Positions 14,696-21,349 of a stretch of 21,874 nt of DNA are shown in pieces. Numbering within the stretch: position 1 is the first letter of the stretch; each line of letters opens with the position of its first letter. The notes under the pieces were generated by a model. That model had not been told where the DNA came from, did no database searches, and saw nothing but the letters and a program-made list of their open reading frames with translations. Source of the DNA: an uncultured Gemmiger sp. (GTDB lineage: Bacteria; Bacillota; Clostridia; Oscillospirales; Ruminococcaceae); NCBI GenBank assembly GCA_934502625.1, contig CAKSUQ010000030.1:1-21874 (forward strand), written 5' to 3'. The translations under genes were made by a program, and so were the position numbers.

Positions 14696-14772
14696 GTAGG
14701 GGCGCACATTGTGCGCCCGGCAGCGCAGCGGCTGCCGCAAAGTTTCTGCGGGCGAACACTGTTCGCCCCTAC
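14696..14772. repeat. Short GTAGGGGCG-type palindromic element
   Basis: The terminal inverted repeat is GTAGGGGCG / CGCCCCTAC. Internal hairpins are GGGCGCACA-TTGTGCGCCC-like (14699-14719) and GGGCGAACA-CTG-TTCGCCC. It lies just upstream of the CaCA-like gene, where its promoter should be. Confidence 0.75.
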
Positions 14773-14782
14773 CGCTTATACA

Positions 14783-14815
14783 AAAAAGCGGCATCGCCGG
14801 GATGCCGCTTCTTTT
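14783..14815 (-). terminator. Terminator after proS
   Basis: A 10-bp stem, AAGCGGCATC (14786-14795) with GATGCCGCTT (14801-14810), is flanked by A6 on the left and CTTTTT on the right. On the minus strand the stem is followed by a T run, 10 nt after the proS stop. Confidence 0.88.
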
Positions 14816-14819
14816 TGTC

Positions 14820-16259
14820 TTAGTACGCTACGCCCCAGACGACCATCTTCTGCGCGGGCTTGCCGCAGACCGGGCAGACATCGCTCAGGTGCTCCTGCGC
14901 GAAGGGCATGCAGCGGCTGGACAGACCAGCATCGGCCTTCATGGCTTCCTCGCAGGCCAAATCGCCGCACCACATCGTCTTGATGAAACCGGTGTGCTCC
15001 TTGGCGATCTGCTTGACCTCGTCCATTGTGGTAGCGCTGTAGGTGCGGTTTTCGCGGTTCTGCAGAGCGCGCTCGTACAGATCCTTCGCCAGCGCGTCCA
15101 TCGCGGCGGGGATAGCCGTAGCCAGATCCTCGAACTTGACGAACTGCTTCTCGCGGGTATCGCGGCGCACCAGCACGCACTGGCCGTTCTCGATGTCGCG
15201 GGGGCCGACCTCCAGACGCACGGGCACACCCTTCATCTCCCACTGGGCAAACTTCCAGCCGGGCTGCTTGTCGCTGTCGTCCAGCTTGACGCGGGCATAC
15301 TGGCCGATCTCGGCGGCCAGCTCGCGGCACTTGTCCAGCACGCCGGGCTTGTGGGCAGCCACGGGCACGATCACGACCTGAATGGGCGCGATGGCCGGGG
15401 GCAGGATCAGGCCGTCGTCGTCGCCGTGGGTCATGATGATGGCGCCGATCAGGCGGGTGGATGCGCCCCAGGAGGTCTGGAACGGATACTGCAGGGTGTT
15501 GTCGCGGCCCGTGAAGGTCACGTCATAGGCGCGGCTGAACTTGTCACCGAAGTAGTGGCTCGTGCCGCTCTGCAGGGCCTTGCCGTCCTTCATCATCGCC
15601 TCGATGGTGTAGGTCGCCTCGGCACCGGCAAACTTCTCCTTGTCGGTCTTGCGGCCCTTGACAACGGGGATGCACAGGTCGTGCTCGGCAAAATCGGCGT
15701 AGCAGTTCAGCTGCTGCTCGGTCTCGGCCTTGGCCTCCTCGGCGGTCTCGTGGATGGTGTGACCCTCCTGCCACCAGAACTCGCGGGTGCGCAGGAACGG
15801 GCGGGTGGATTTCTCCCAGCGGACGACGCTGCACCACTGGTTGTACAGCATGGGCAGGTCGCGGTAGGAGTGCAGCACATGGCTGAAATGGTCGCAGAAC
15901 ATCGTCTCGCTGGTGGGGCGCACCGCAAGGCGCTCCTCCAGCGGGTCGCTGCCGCCGGCGGTGACCCAGGCGACCTCGGGCGCAAAGCCGTTGACCAGCT
16001 CGCCCTCCTTCTTCAGCAGGCTCTCGGGGATGAGCACGGGCATGGCCACGTTCTCATGGCCGGTGGCCTTGAAGCGGGCGTCCAGATTTTTCTGGATGTT
16101 CTCCCAGATGGCGTAGCCATAGGGGCGCAGCACAACAAAGCCCTTGACGCTGGAATACTCGACCAGCTCGGCCTTGGTGCAGATGTCGGTGTACCACTGG
16201 GCGAAGTCGACCTCCTGTGCGGTGATCGCCTCGACCATTTTTTTCTTATCGTTTGCCAT
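14820..16259 (-). CDS. proS: Prolyl-tRNA synthetase, eukaryote/archaeal-type
   Basis: A class II aminoacyl-tRNA synthetase charging tRNA-Pro. The 479-residue protein has GFVVLRPYGYAIWENIQ (about 40-56), motif 2 RTREFWWQEGHTIHE and motif 3 in ASTRLIGAIIMTHGDDDG. The anticodon-binding domain follows (PIQVVIVPVAAHKPG). The C-terminal extension carries four clustered cysteines (WCGDLACEEA... and CPVCGKPAQ) and ends in Tyr, the hallmark of the eukaryote/archaeal-like ProRS group. The editing insertion of bacterial ProRS is absent. The start at 16259 (MANDKKKM) is preceded by GAGGAAA. Frame upstream overlaps acpP and is not used. It lies 40 nt after acpP and probably shares its promoter. Confidence 0.95.
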   Translation of the reverse strand: MANDKKKMVEAITAQEVDFAQWYTDICTKAELVEYSSVKGFVVLRPYGYAIWENIQKNLDARFKATGHENVAMPVLIPESLLKKEGELVNGFAPEVAWVTAGGSDPLEERLAVRPTSETMFCDHFSHVLHSYRDLPMLYNQWCSVVRWEKSTRPFLRTREFWWQEGHTIHETAEEAKAETEQQLNCYADFAEHDLCIPVVKGRKTDKEKFAGAEATYTIEAMMKDGKALQSGTSHYFGDKFSRAYDVTFTGRDNTLQYPFQTSWGASTRLIGAIIMTHGDDDGLILPPAIAPIQVVIVPVAAHKPGVLDKCRELAAEIGQYARVKLDDSDKQPGWKFAQWEMKGVPVRLEVGPRDIENGQCVLVRRDTREKQFVKFEDLATAIPAAMDALAKDLYERALQNRENRTYSATTMDEVKQIAKEHTGFIKTMWCGDLACEEAMKADAGLSSRCMPFAQEHLSDVCPVCGKPAQKMVVWGVAY

Positions 16260-16299
16260 TTCTCTTTTCCTCACACTTTGTAAAACCGGGGGCTGGCGC

Positions 16300-16536
16300 T
16301 CAGATACGCTCCTCCAGATAGTTGACCACATCACCGACGGTGTGGAAGTTCTCGATGTCCTCATCGGGGATCTCAACGCCGAACTCGTCGGACAAGGTGG
16401 TGATCATATCAATAACGTCAAGGCTGTCTGCGCCGAAATCGTTGACAATGTCGCTGTCGGGGGTAATCTTTTCAGGCTCGACCTCAAGCTGGTCGGCCAG
16501 ATAGTCACGGATGCGGCTGAAAACTTCGGAATCCAT
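16300..16536 (-). CDS. acpP: Acyl carrier protein
   Basis: A small acidic four-helix carrier of fatty-acyl intermediates. The 78 residues include the phosphopantetheine attachment serine in the DSL motif (DFGADSLDVIDMI) and the conserved LxVEPEKITPDSDIVNDF region. The length is typical. AAAGGAG precedes the ATG by 7-8 nt. It is transcribed from a near-consensus promoter and followed by proS on the same strand. No other fatty-acid synthesis genes are nearby, so it is a stand-alone ACP gene; the genome may have others. Confidence 0.95.
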   Translation of the reverse strand: MDSEVFSRIRDYLADQLEVEPEKITPDSDIVNDFGADSLDVIDMITTLSDEFGVEIPDEDIENFHTVGDVVNYLEERI

Positions 16537-16572
16537 AATTTAACTCCTTTATAAACACAGATATACATTTAA

Positions 16573-16601
16573 TATATAGCGTATCTGCGGGTGAATGTCA
16601 A
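16573..16601 (-). promoter_or_regulatory. Promoter of acpP-proS
   Basis: Read on the minus strand, TTGACA (16596-16601) is followed by a 17-nt spacer and TATATA (16573-16578), a near-perfect housekeeping promoter. It lies in the divergent gap with dapF. Confidence 0.85.
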
Positions 16602-16657
16602 GGGGGTAAGTGTTAAATTTTATGCAAGCGGCATAGGATTTGCGGGGAGGTGGGCAA

Positions 16658-17536
16658 GTGAAGCTGAATTTTACCAAAATGCAGGGCGCGGGCAACGATT
16701 ATATCTACATCGACTGCCGCGCCGCGGGGCTGCCGCCCGATGCCGCCGCGTGGGCGGTGCAGCTGTCGCGGCGGCATTTTTCGGTGGGTGCGGACGGGGT
16801 GATCTACCTCTGTCCCCCGCTGCGGGCCGACGGCGACGCGGCCATGCGGATGTTCAACGCCGACGGCAGCGAGGGGGCCATGTGCGGCAACGGTGTGCGC
16901 TGCGCGGCGGAATTTTTATACACCCACGGCGTGCGGCGGGACTGTATCCGCATTGACACGCCCTCTGCCGGGCAGCGGGTGCTGCACCGGGTCGGGGACG
17001 GGCTGTGGCAGGTCGAGATGGGGCGCTTTACGGCAGCACCGGACGCCGTGGGGGCCGTGGGGCTGGGCAGCGGGCCGCTGCTGGATGTACCGCTCTGCGC
17101 AGGCGGGCGCGCGTGGCGGGTACACTGCGTAGCCGTGGGCAACCCGCACTGCGTACTCTTTACGCACGAGCCGCCGCCCGCCGGGGCAGAGCTGGCCGCC
17201 TGGGGCCGCGCGCTGGAGCACCACCCGGCGTTCCCGGGCGGCATCAACGTGGAGTTTGCCCAGCCCATCAGCCCCACCGGGCTGGCTGTGACGGTGTGGG
17301 AGCGCGGCAGCGGGGCCACGCTGGCCTGCGGGACCGGGGCCTGCGCCGTGGCCGCGGCGGCGGTGCTGACAGGCCGCTGCCCGCGCGGCGCGCCGATTTT
17401 AGTACAGCTGCCGGGCGGCACGCTGGAGGTGTGTGTGCAGCGGGACGACACCGTGCTTTTGACCGGCGACGCCGCAGCAACATTTAGCGGAACCGCTTTG
17501 ATTCAGCCTTGCAAAGCACCGCGCGGTGTGGTATGA
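16658..17536 (+). CDS. dapF: Diaminopimelate epimerase
   Basis: A PLP-independent epimerase converting LL- to meso-diaminopimelate in the lysine/peptidoglycan pathway. The 292-residue protein begins KLNFTKMQGAGNDYIYIDC. It has the two catalytic cysteines in MFNADGSEGAMCGNGVRC (70s region) and RGSGATLACGTGACA (210s region), plus GNPHCVLF. The start is GTG at 16658, chosen because GGAGGT lies 7 nt upstream and the product aligns with family N-termini. The ATG at 16640 has no ribosome site. Very GC-rich with many Ala/Gly/Arg codons. If murE is lysine type, DapF here would mainly serve lysine synthesis. The stop overlaps the next gene's promoter. Confidence 0.95.
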   Translation: MKLNFTKMQGAGNDYIYIDCRAAGLPPDAAAWAVQLSRRHFSVGADGVIYLCPPLRADGDAAMRMFNADGSEGAMCGNGVRCAAEFLYTHGVRRDCIRIDTPSAGQRVLHRVGDGLWQVEMGRFTAAPDAVGAVGLGSGPLLDVPLCAGGRAWRVHCVAVGNPHCVLFTHEPPPAGAELAAWGRALEHHPAFPGGINVEFAQPISPTGLAVTVWERGSGATLACGTGACAVAAAAVLTGRCPRGAPILVQLPGGTLEVCVQRDDTVLLTGDAAATFSGTALIQPCKAPRGVV

Positions 17537-17537
17537 T
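17509..17537 (+). promoter_or_regulatory. Promoter of the DtxR-family gene, overlapping the dapF stop
   Basis: TTGCAA (17509-17514), a 17-nt spacer and TATGAT (17532-17537). The -10 contains the dapF TGA stop. It allows the regulator to be made independently of dapF. Confidence 0.65.
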
Positions 17538-17588
17538 ATAAACAATAACAATTTGAACAGTATTTCAGTCTGGAAGGGGGCTTTGCCC

Positions 17589-17966
17589 ATGAACATTCAC
17601 GAATCCGCAGAGGACTATCTGGAAAAAATTCTGATGCTGCAGGAGCAGAAGGGTTCTGTGCGCTCCATCGACATAGCCGTTGCGATGGGATTCTCCAAGC
17701 CGAGTGTCAGTGTGGCGATGAAAAATCTGCGTGAGAACGGGTATATTTCGATGGACCCGGACGGTTTCATCAAGTTGGAGCAGCCCGGCATGGAAATTGC
17801 CCAGCGCATCTATGGCCGTCACCGCAAGCTGACCGCTTTCTTTGTGGCGCTGGGCGTCGACCCGGAGGTCGCCGCGAAGGACGCCTGCAAGGTCGAGCAC
17901 GACCTGAGCGAGGAGACCTACAGCAAGATGATCGCCTTTGCGGAAAAGGCAGAAAAAAAGCTGTAA
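17589..17966 (+). CDS. DtxR/MntR-family metal-dependent repressor
   Basis: The 125-residue protein has a winged-helix DNA-binding domain (about 1-65: SIDIAVAMGFSKPSVSVAMK at 26-45, then wing) and a helical dimerisation/metal domain. It lacks the SH3-like third domain of DtxR, as MntR does. Candidate metal ligands are D9, E12, H78, C100, E103 and H104 (DACKVEHDLS). D9 matches MntR, while C100 sits where DtxR/IdeR has Cys and MntR has Glu, so the metal cannot be predicted safely. GAAGGGGG precedes the ATG by about 9 nt. No transporter gene is adjacent. A terminator follows. Confidence 0.9.
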   Translation: MNIHESAEDYLEKILMLQEQKGSVRSIDIAVAMGFSKPSVSVAMKNLRENGYISMDPDGFIKLEQPGMEIAQRIYGRHRKLTAFFVALGVDPEVAAKDACKVEHDLSEETYSKMIAFAEKAEKKL

Positions 17967-17985
17967 TTTGGCGATTACGAAAAGG

Positions 17986-18022
17986 AACGCCCCGAAGGCA
18001 ATGATGCTTTCGGGGTGTTTGT
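17986..18022 (+). terminator. Terminator after the DtxR-family gene
   Basis: An 11-bp stem of AACGCCCCGAA type (17986-17996) with 18009-18019, including one G-T pair, is followed by TTTG. Confidence 0.75.
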
Positions 18023-18040
18023 TATTTTCGGAAATACATC

Positions 18041-18122
18041 GTAGGGGCGGATTCCATATCCGCCTGTGGAACGCTGCGGCAGCGGGAACGTCCTGCGGCG
18101 GGGTGAGGTCACCCCGCCCTAC
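18041..18122. repeat. GTAGGGGCG-type palindromic element
   Basis: It begins GTAGGGGCGG and ends CCGCCCTAC. The left end forms GGCGGAT-TCCAT-ATCCGCC and the right end GGGGTGA-GG-TCACCCC. It has no coding potential and lies between two terminators. Confidence 0.7.
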
Positions 18123-18157
18123 ACACACGTTGCCGTTAACAATACACGCCTATACAC

Positions 18158-18194
18158 CAAAAGGGGCGAGCCCAAGCAAGGCTCGCCCCTTTAC
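18158..18194. terminator. Terminator of the membrane protein gene at 18208-19389
   Basis: A 12-bp stem, AAAGGGGCGAGC (18160-18171) with 18181-18192, and a 9-nt loop. Short T runs on either side allow function on the minus strand. Confidence 0.8.
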
Positions 18195-18207
18195 GCATCT
18201 TACAAAA

Positions 18208-19389
18208 TCAATACAGCGGCTTGCTCTCCGGCTCCTGCGCGGGCTCGGTCGGCTCGGCTGCGGGGGCAGCGGCGGGCTGACGGCGCGCGGCGGCGACCTC
18301 CTGATGGAAGGTCACGGGGTTCGCATGGTAGTGCTTCTCGATCTCGGCGTCGTAGCCGATCATCGCATCGGGATAGGTGCTCTGCATCTGGCGCAGGATC
18401 TCCTGCGCCTCGTCCTCGTTCTTGACGGGGATGTCATGGCAGGCATGCTTCTCGGTCGCGCCGTAGACGCGCACCATCATCTCCTTGCCGACGGTCAGGA
18501 TGCCGTACATCTTGTGGCGCACGGTGTACTGGTACGCCCAGACCACGTCGTCACCGGCCAGCACCCAGGAATCGCGGCCGTGGACGTACATCAGCCAGCT
18601 GCGGCTCATGCGCACCTTGCCGTCCTGCATCGTGTCCTCGTAGAAACGGTCGAGCGCCTGCTCGGTGCCTTCCGGGTCAGCGGTGGCGGCGATATAGCGG
18701 CGGATCTGCTTCTGGAAGCCGCCTGTCAGGGAGCGGACGACAAACCAAATCAGCAGTGCCAGCACCAGCAGCATCACAATGCCCATAAAGCCCAGCACAA
18801 AGGTATCGCTGCCGTCGATCTCGTCATCGGTCAGCACCAGCGGCAGGAAGGTGCAGCCGTCCTCCAGACCGATGTCGTCATAGCTGAAACCGGCGTCGAT
18901 GAAGTAGTCCTCCCACAACTGCTTGGTCTCATCGTCCATCCGCTTCAGGGTGCCGCGCACGGTCACGTAAGAGCCGTCCCACTCGTAGCTGCCATCTTCG
19001 TCGTCCAGCATGCGCGCGGTGTCGTCGACGACCGCCTCGGCGTCGTCGATTTTGGACGCGGGCACTTCCAGACCAATGTAAATGGTTGCATCCGGCGTGT
19101 TGATGGGCATAATGTACTCACGTGCGGAGACTTCATCGCGCTTGCCGCTCTCGCTGCGGACGGTTTCAGCGTAGTAGTCGATCAGGGTATCGACATCCAT
19201 CGTGATATATTGCCCCTGCAGGGAGAGGATGTCCTCGTGGTCGTCCAGCGGCTCAAAGTAGGCGGGACCGGCCAGCATCTTGACGATGCCGGGGCCAAAC
19301 ACCACGCCGAGGGCGGCCGTGACGATGCCCAGCACAATGATGCACCACAAATTGCCGAGCAGGGTTTTCTTTTTCAGGGATTCCAGCAT
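18208..19389 (-). CDS. Two-helix membrane protein of unknown function
   Basis: I do not recognise the family with confidence; it may be one of the DUF6709-type clostridial proteins. The 393 residues show a basic N-terminus (MLESLKKK), TM1 at about 13-36 and a strongly acidic extracytoplasmic domain at 40-195. That domain is rich in Asp/Glu (EAVVDDTARMLDDEDG). TM2 lies at about 196-219. The cytoplasmic C-terminal domain (220-355) has regular WVLAGDDVVWAYQYTVRH and MYGILTVGKEMMVRVYG strands. It ends in a Pro/Ala/Glu-rich tail (360-393). GGAGGAAA precedes the ATG. It is transcribed alone from its own promoter and terminator. Confidence 0.85.
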   Translation of the reverse strand: MLESLKKKTLLGNLWCIIVLGIVTAALGVVFGPGIVKMLAGPAYFEPLDDHEDILSLQGQYITMDVDTLIDYYAETVRSESGKRDEVSAREYIMPINTPDATIYIGLEVPASKIDDAEAVVDDTARMLDDEDGSYEWDGSYVTVRGTLKRMDDETKQLWEDYFIDAGFSYDDIGLEDGCTFLPLVLTDDEIDGSDTFVLGFMGIVMLLVLALLIWFVVRSLTGGFQKQIRRYIAATADPEGTEQALDRFYEDTMQDGKVRMSRSWLMYVHGRDSWVLAGDDVVWAYQYTVRHKMYGILTVGKEMMVRVYGATEKHACHDIPVKNEDEAQEILRQMQSTYPDAMIGYDAEIEKHYHANPVTFHQEVAAARRQPAAAPAAEPTEPAQEPESKPLY

Positions 19390-19427
19390 TTTGTTTCCTC
19401 CATTCTTTTTGTTAGGGGTTCACAATA

Positions 19428-19456
19428 AGTGTAACAGATTGTTCATATACTGTCAA
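19428..19456 (-). promoter_or_regulatory. Promoter of the two-helix membrane protein gene
   Basis: On the minus strand, TTGACA (19451-19456), a 17-nt spacer and TACACT (19428-19433), 38 nt before the start codon. Confidence 0.7.
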
Positions 19457-19565
19457 CCGGTTGCGCGCATTTGCGCAAAATGCTTTGATGATTTTGAAAG
19501 AATGTATACCACGCTGTATGGTTGAATCTCTGCAATTTGTTGAAATTGTCAATTGGGTGGGCATC

Positions 19566-19690
19566 CCCCGCCGCAGCTTTGCGGCAGAGAGCGGCTTCCG
19601 GGGCATTGCTGTGTATTCCTCCCCCACACCGTAGGGGCGGGGTTCTACTCCGCCCGCAGAATTTTGCGGCGAGGGTGGTGTTTCCCAAAG
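19566..19690. repeat. Palindrome-rich intergenic stretch with a GTAGGGGCGGGG element
   Basis: It contains GCCGCA-GCTT-TGCGGC (19570-19585), a GTAGGGGCGGGG...CTCCGCCC hairpin from 19631 and CGCA...TGCG (19656-19669 region). It looks like a partly decayed member of the same element family. No gene is seen in 19457-19710. Confidence 0.55.
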
Positions 19691-19710
19691 GCGGACATTT
19701 ACAACGCACA

Positions 19711-19749
19711 ACAAGCGCCCCTTCCGGTTTGACCGGAAGGGGCGCTTGT
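19711..19749. terminator. Hairpin terminator downstream of the Ltp-repeat gene
   Basis: A perfect 18-bp stem (19711-19728 with 19732-19749) and TTG loop, 3 nt past the stop of the minus-strand gene. The T tract is poor on that strand. Its 22-base core (19716-19737) recurs exactly at 21282-21303. Confidence 0.7.
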
Positions 19750-19752
19750 TAG

Positions 19753-20910
19753 TTAATAGGCTTGATCTGCGCCGTACACAGCCTGCTCGTGGGTGAAGCC
19801 CTCGTATTCAAGCTGTTCGATCAGGCTGCTCTTGGAGAAAGGCATAGATTTCAGGTATTCTTCGGCCTTTCTTACTGCTTGCTCACTCCAATGCGCACCG
19901 CAATTATCCACCGCATAGGTTGCTTCCTCTGTGCTGTATCCCTCATATTCCAACTGCTCTCTGAGACCAGTATAGGAAAATGCCATCGCGTTAAGGTAAC
20001 TGTTCGCTTGTGCCAGAGCATTTTTCTTACCCTCTGACACATATTCAGTGCTCGTTTCCGCCTTCTGCGTATTGCTAGTCGACTTTGGTATACTTGCTGT
20101 TCCAGTTACCTCGCCTTCTTTTTTGGGCTCCAGAATGAAAAGTGTATTCATATCTGAAGTAATCATAATGTCTCCAGCATATTGGCTTAAATCGCTTCTA
20201 TATCCAATAATGGTAACCGTTGTATCTCCAGCTTTATATACCTTATCGTTCTGGTCTGATGTACCATCATAGCTCCAGGTAAATGATGTTGTGCCATTCT
20301 CCGCCGTAATCAGTTTTCCTGTGTGGTCGCTCTTGAACTCTGCCTCAAGTTCCCCCGCATCCATGGTACTCGACTTTTTCTCGTCCAGAATAAAAATTCT
20401 AACTGCGCTCCACGTACCAACAAGAGCTTTATCTTCCTCGCTTAAAGGCTGTGCCGTTTCCTTTGCATCCGATGTTGATACTTCTGTTACTGTGCTTTCC
20501 GCCTTATCCGGCTTAATCAGATTTGATATGCCAGAATACACCCTCAACGACAAAAGCACAATCAGAATCCAAAACCAAACTCTCTTATAAATTGGTTTCT
20601 TGTTCTTCGCACCGCACTTCGGGCAGCGCTTTGCGTTTTTCGCAATCGTCGCGCCGCAGGTCTTGCACAGCTTCAAATTATTCTTCATGCCGCAGTGGGG
20701 GCACTTTTTCTCCTTGGGTTCAAACGCATTTCCGCAGCGCGGGCAGACTAGCTTGCCCAACTGTGTTTCCGGGGCAGTCGTGCCCTCCCCTTCCGGTTGC
20801 TGTGCCTGCTGTGCGCCTGTACCCGCAGGCGGAACGGACTGTGCGCTTTCGCCGCCCGGCTGTGCGGCGGCGCTTTCTTCCTCGACGTTTTGCTTGTTTA
20901 ACTCGTCCAT
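19753..20910 (-). CDS. Zinc-ribbon, single-TM surface protein with two C-terminal Ltp repeats
   Basis: The 385-residue protein has a Gln/Glu/Pro-rich N-terminus (1-50) and two zinc ribbons (C56/C59/C70/C73 and C82/C85/C96/C99). A basic stretch is followed by one membrane helix at about 110-124. A beta-rich extracytoplasmic domain follows (160-265; starts LVGTWSAVRIFILDE). The last part holds two Ltp-type repeats: ALAQANSYLNAMAFSYTGL...EGYSTEEATYAVD (298-335) and AVRKAEEYLKSMPFSKSSL...EGFTHEQAVYGAD (345-382). Ltp repeats define the host-cell-surface lipoprotein family. Its member in Streptococcus phage TP-J34 blocks phage DNA injection. No lipobox exists here; the TM helix is the anchor, with the ribbons likely cytoplasmic. 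GGGGAGAAG precedes the ATG. A role in phage exclusion is inference. Confidence 0.8.
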   Translation of the reverse strand: MDELNKQNVEEESAAAQPGGESAQSVPPAGTGAQQAQQPEGEGTTAPETQLGKLVCPRCGNAFEPKEKKCPHCGMKNNLKLCKTCGATIAKNAKRCPKCGAKNKKPIYKRVWFWILIVLLSLRVYSGISNLIKPDKAESTVTEVSTSDAKETAQPLSEEDKALVGTWSAVRIFILDEKKSSTMDAGELEAEFKSDHTGKLITAENGTTSFTWSYDGTSDQNDKVYKAGDTTVTIIGYRSDLSQYAGDIMITSDMNTLFILEPKKEGEVTGTASIPKSTSNTQKAETSTEYVSEGKKNALAQANSYLNAMAFSYTGLREQLEYEGYSTEEATYAVDNCGAHWSEQAVRKAEEYLKSMPFSKSSLIEQLEYEGFTHEQAVYGADQAY

Positions 20911-20954
20911 GTTTTTCTTCTCCCCGTTGTCAGATGCAACAGTTTCCGATTTCT

Positions 20955-20983
20955 ATTTTAGATAAATTTTATCTAAAAGTCAA
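20955..20983 (-). promoter_or_regulatory. Promoter of the Ltp-repeat gene
   Basis: On the minus strand, TTGACT (20978-20983), a 17-nt spacer and TAAAAT (20955-20960). The spacer is filled by the palindrome at 20956-20978, so repressor binding would block RNA polymerase. Confidence 0.75.
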
Positions 20984-21000
20984 TAGATAAATTCTATCTA
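20956..21000. promoter_or_regulatory. Paired TAGATA-N5-TATCTA operators
   Basis: Operator 1 is TTTTAGATA-AATTT-TATCTAAAA (20956-20978, 9-bp arms). Operator 2 is TAGATA-AATTC-TATCTA (20984-21000). Centres are 25 bp apart. They lie in the divergent gap, over and beside the -35/-10 of the Ltp-repeat gene. A further TAGATA half-site (21031-21036) precedes the Xre gene start. The Xre protein next door is the natural candidate ligand. Confidence 0.7.
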
Positions 21001-21040
21001 GCATATCCTTTTAGTAAAAAGGAAGGCAGGTAGATACATC

Positions 21041-21271
21041 ATGGAAAACCGCGTCCGGGAACTACGCGAGGACAACGACTACACACAGCAATACGTCGCC
21101 GATAAAATCGGCATCACGCAGCGCAAATACAGTTACATCGAAACCGGCACACAGCAGCTTACCGCCGAAATCCTCGTTGAACTTTCCACACTTTACAACG
21201 TCAGTGTGGATTATCTGCTCAAGCAGACGGACACGCCGCAGCGTTACCCCGCGCCCCACCGCCGCAAATAA
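21041..21271 (+). CDS. Small Xre/Cro-type helix-turn-helix regulator
   Basis: The 76-residue protein is almost entirely an HTH_3 domain: RVRELREDNDYTQQYVADKI (4-23), GITQRKYSYIETG (24-36), LVELSTLYNVSVDYLL (45-60). It has a basic tail. Such proteins are dimeric repressors that often control themselves and a neighbour. The gene is divergent from the Ltp-repeat gene with two palindromes between them, and a half-site next to its own ribosome site (GGCAGG). It probably represses both. It is followed by a hairpin shared with the convergent gap gene. Confidence 0.9.
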   Translation: MENRVRELREDNDYTQQYVADKIGITQRKYSYIETGTQQLTAEILVELSTLYNVSVDYLLKQTDTPQRYPAPHRRK

Positions 21272-21276
21272 AACAA

Positions 21277-21315
21277 AACCCCGCCCCTTCCGGTTTGACC
21301 GGAGGGGGCGGGGTT
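21277..21315. terminator. Terminator between the Xre gene and gap
   Basis: An 18-bp stem with one G-T pair (21277-21294 with 21298-21315) and a TTG loop. On the minus strand it is followed by TTTTGTTTTA, serving gap; it also ends the Xre transcript. It shares a 22-base core with 19716-19737. Confidence 0.88.
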
Positions 21316-21349
21316 CAGCTATTTAATTCGCAGTTAAGCTACTCGCAGA

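Noticed and set aside
14709..16283. 524-codon open frame on the plus strand opposite proS
   Set aside because: Shadow of proS. It begins inside a palindromic element, and its composition is that of an antisense reading of a GC-rich gene.
16260..16376. N-terminal extension of ProS by 39 residues
   Set aside because: It would overlap acpP in another frame. The ATG at 16259 has a ribosome site and gives the usual N-terminus.
20523..20990. Plus-strand open frame over the zinc-ribbon region
   Set aside because: Antisense to a well-supported gene and crosses its promoter and operators; composition is Ser/Arg-rich without motifs.
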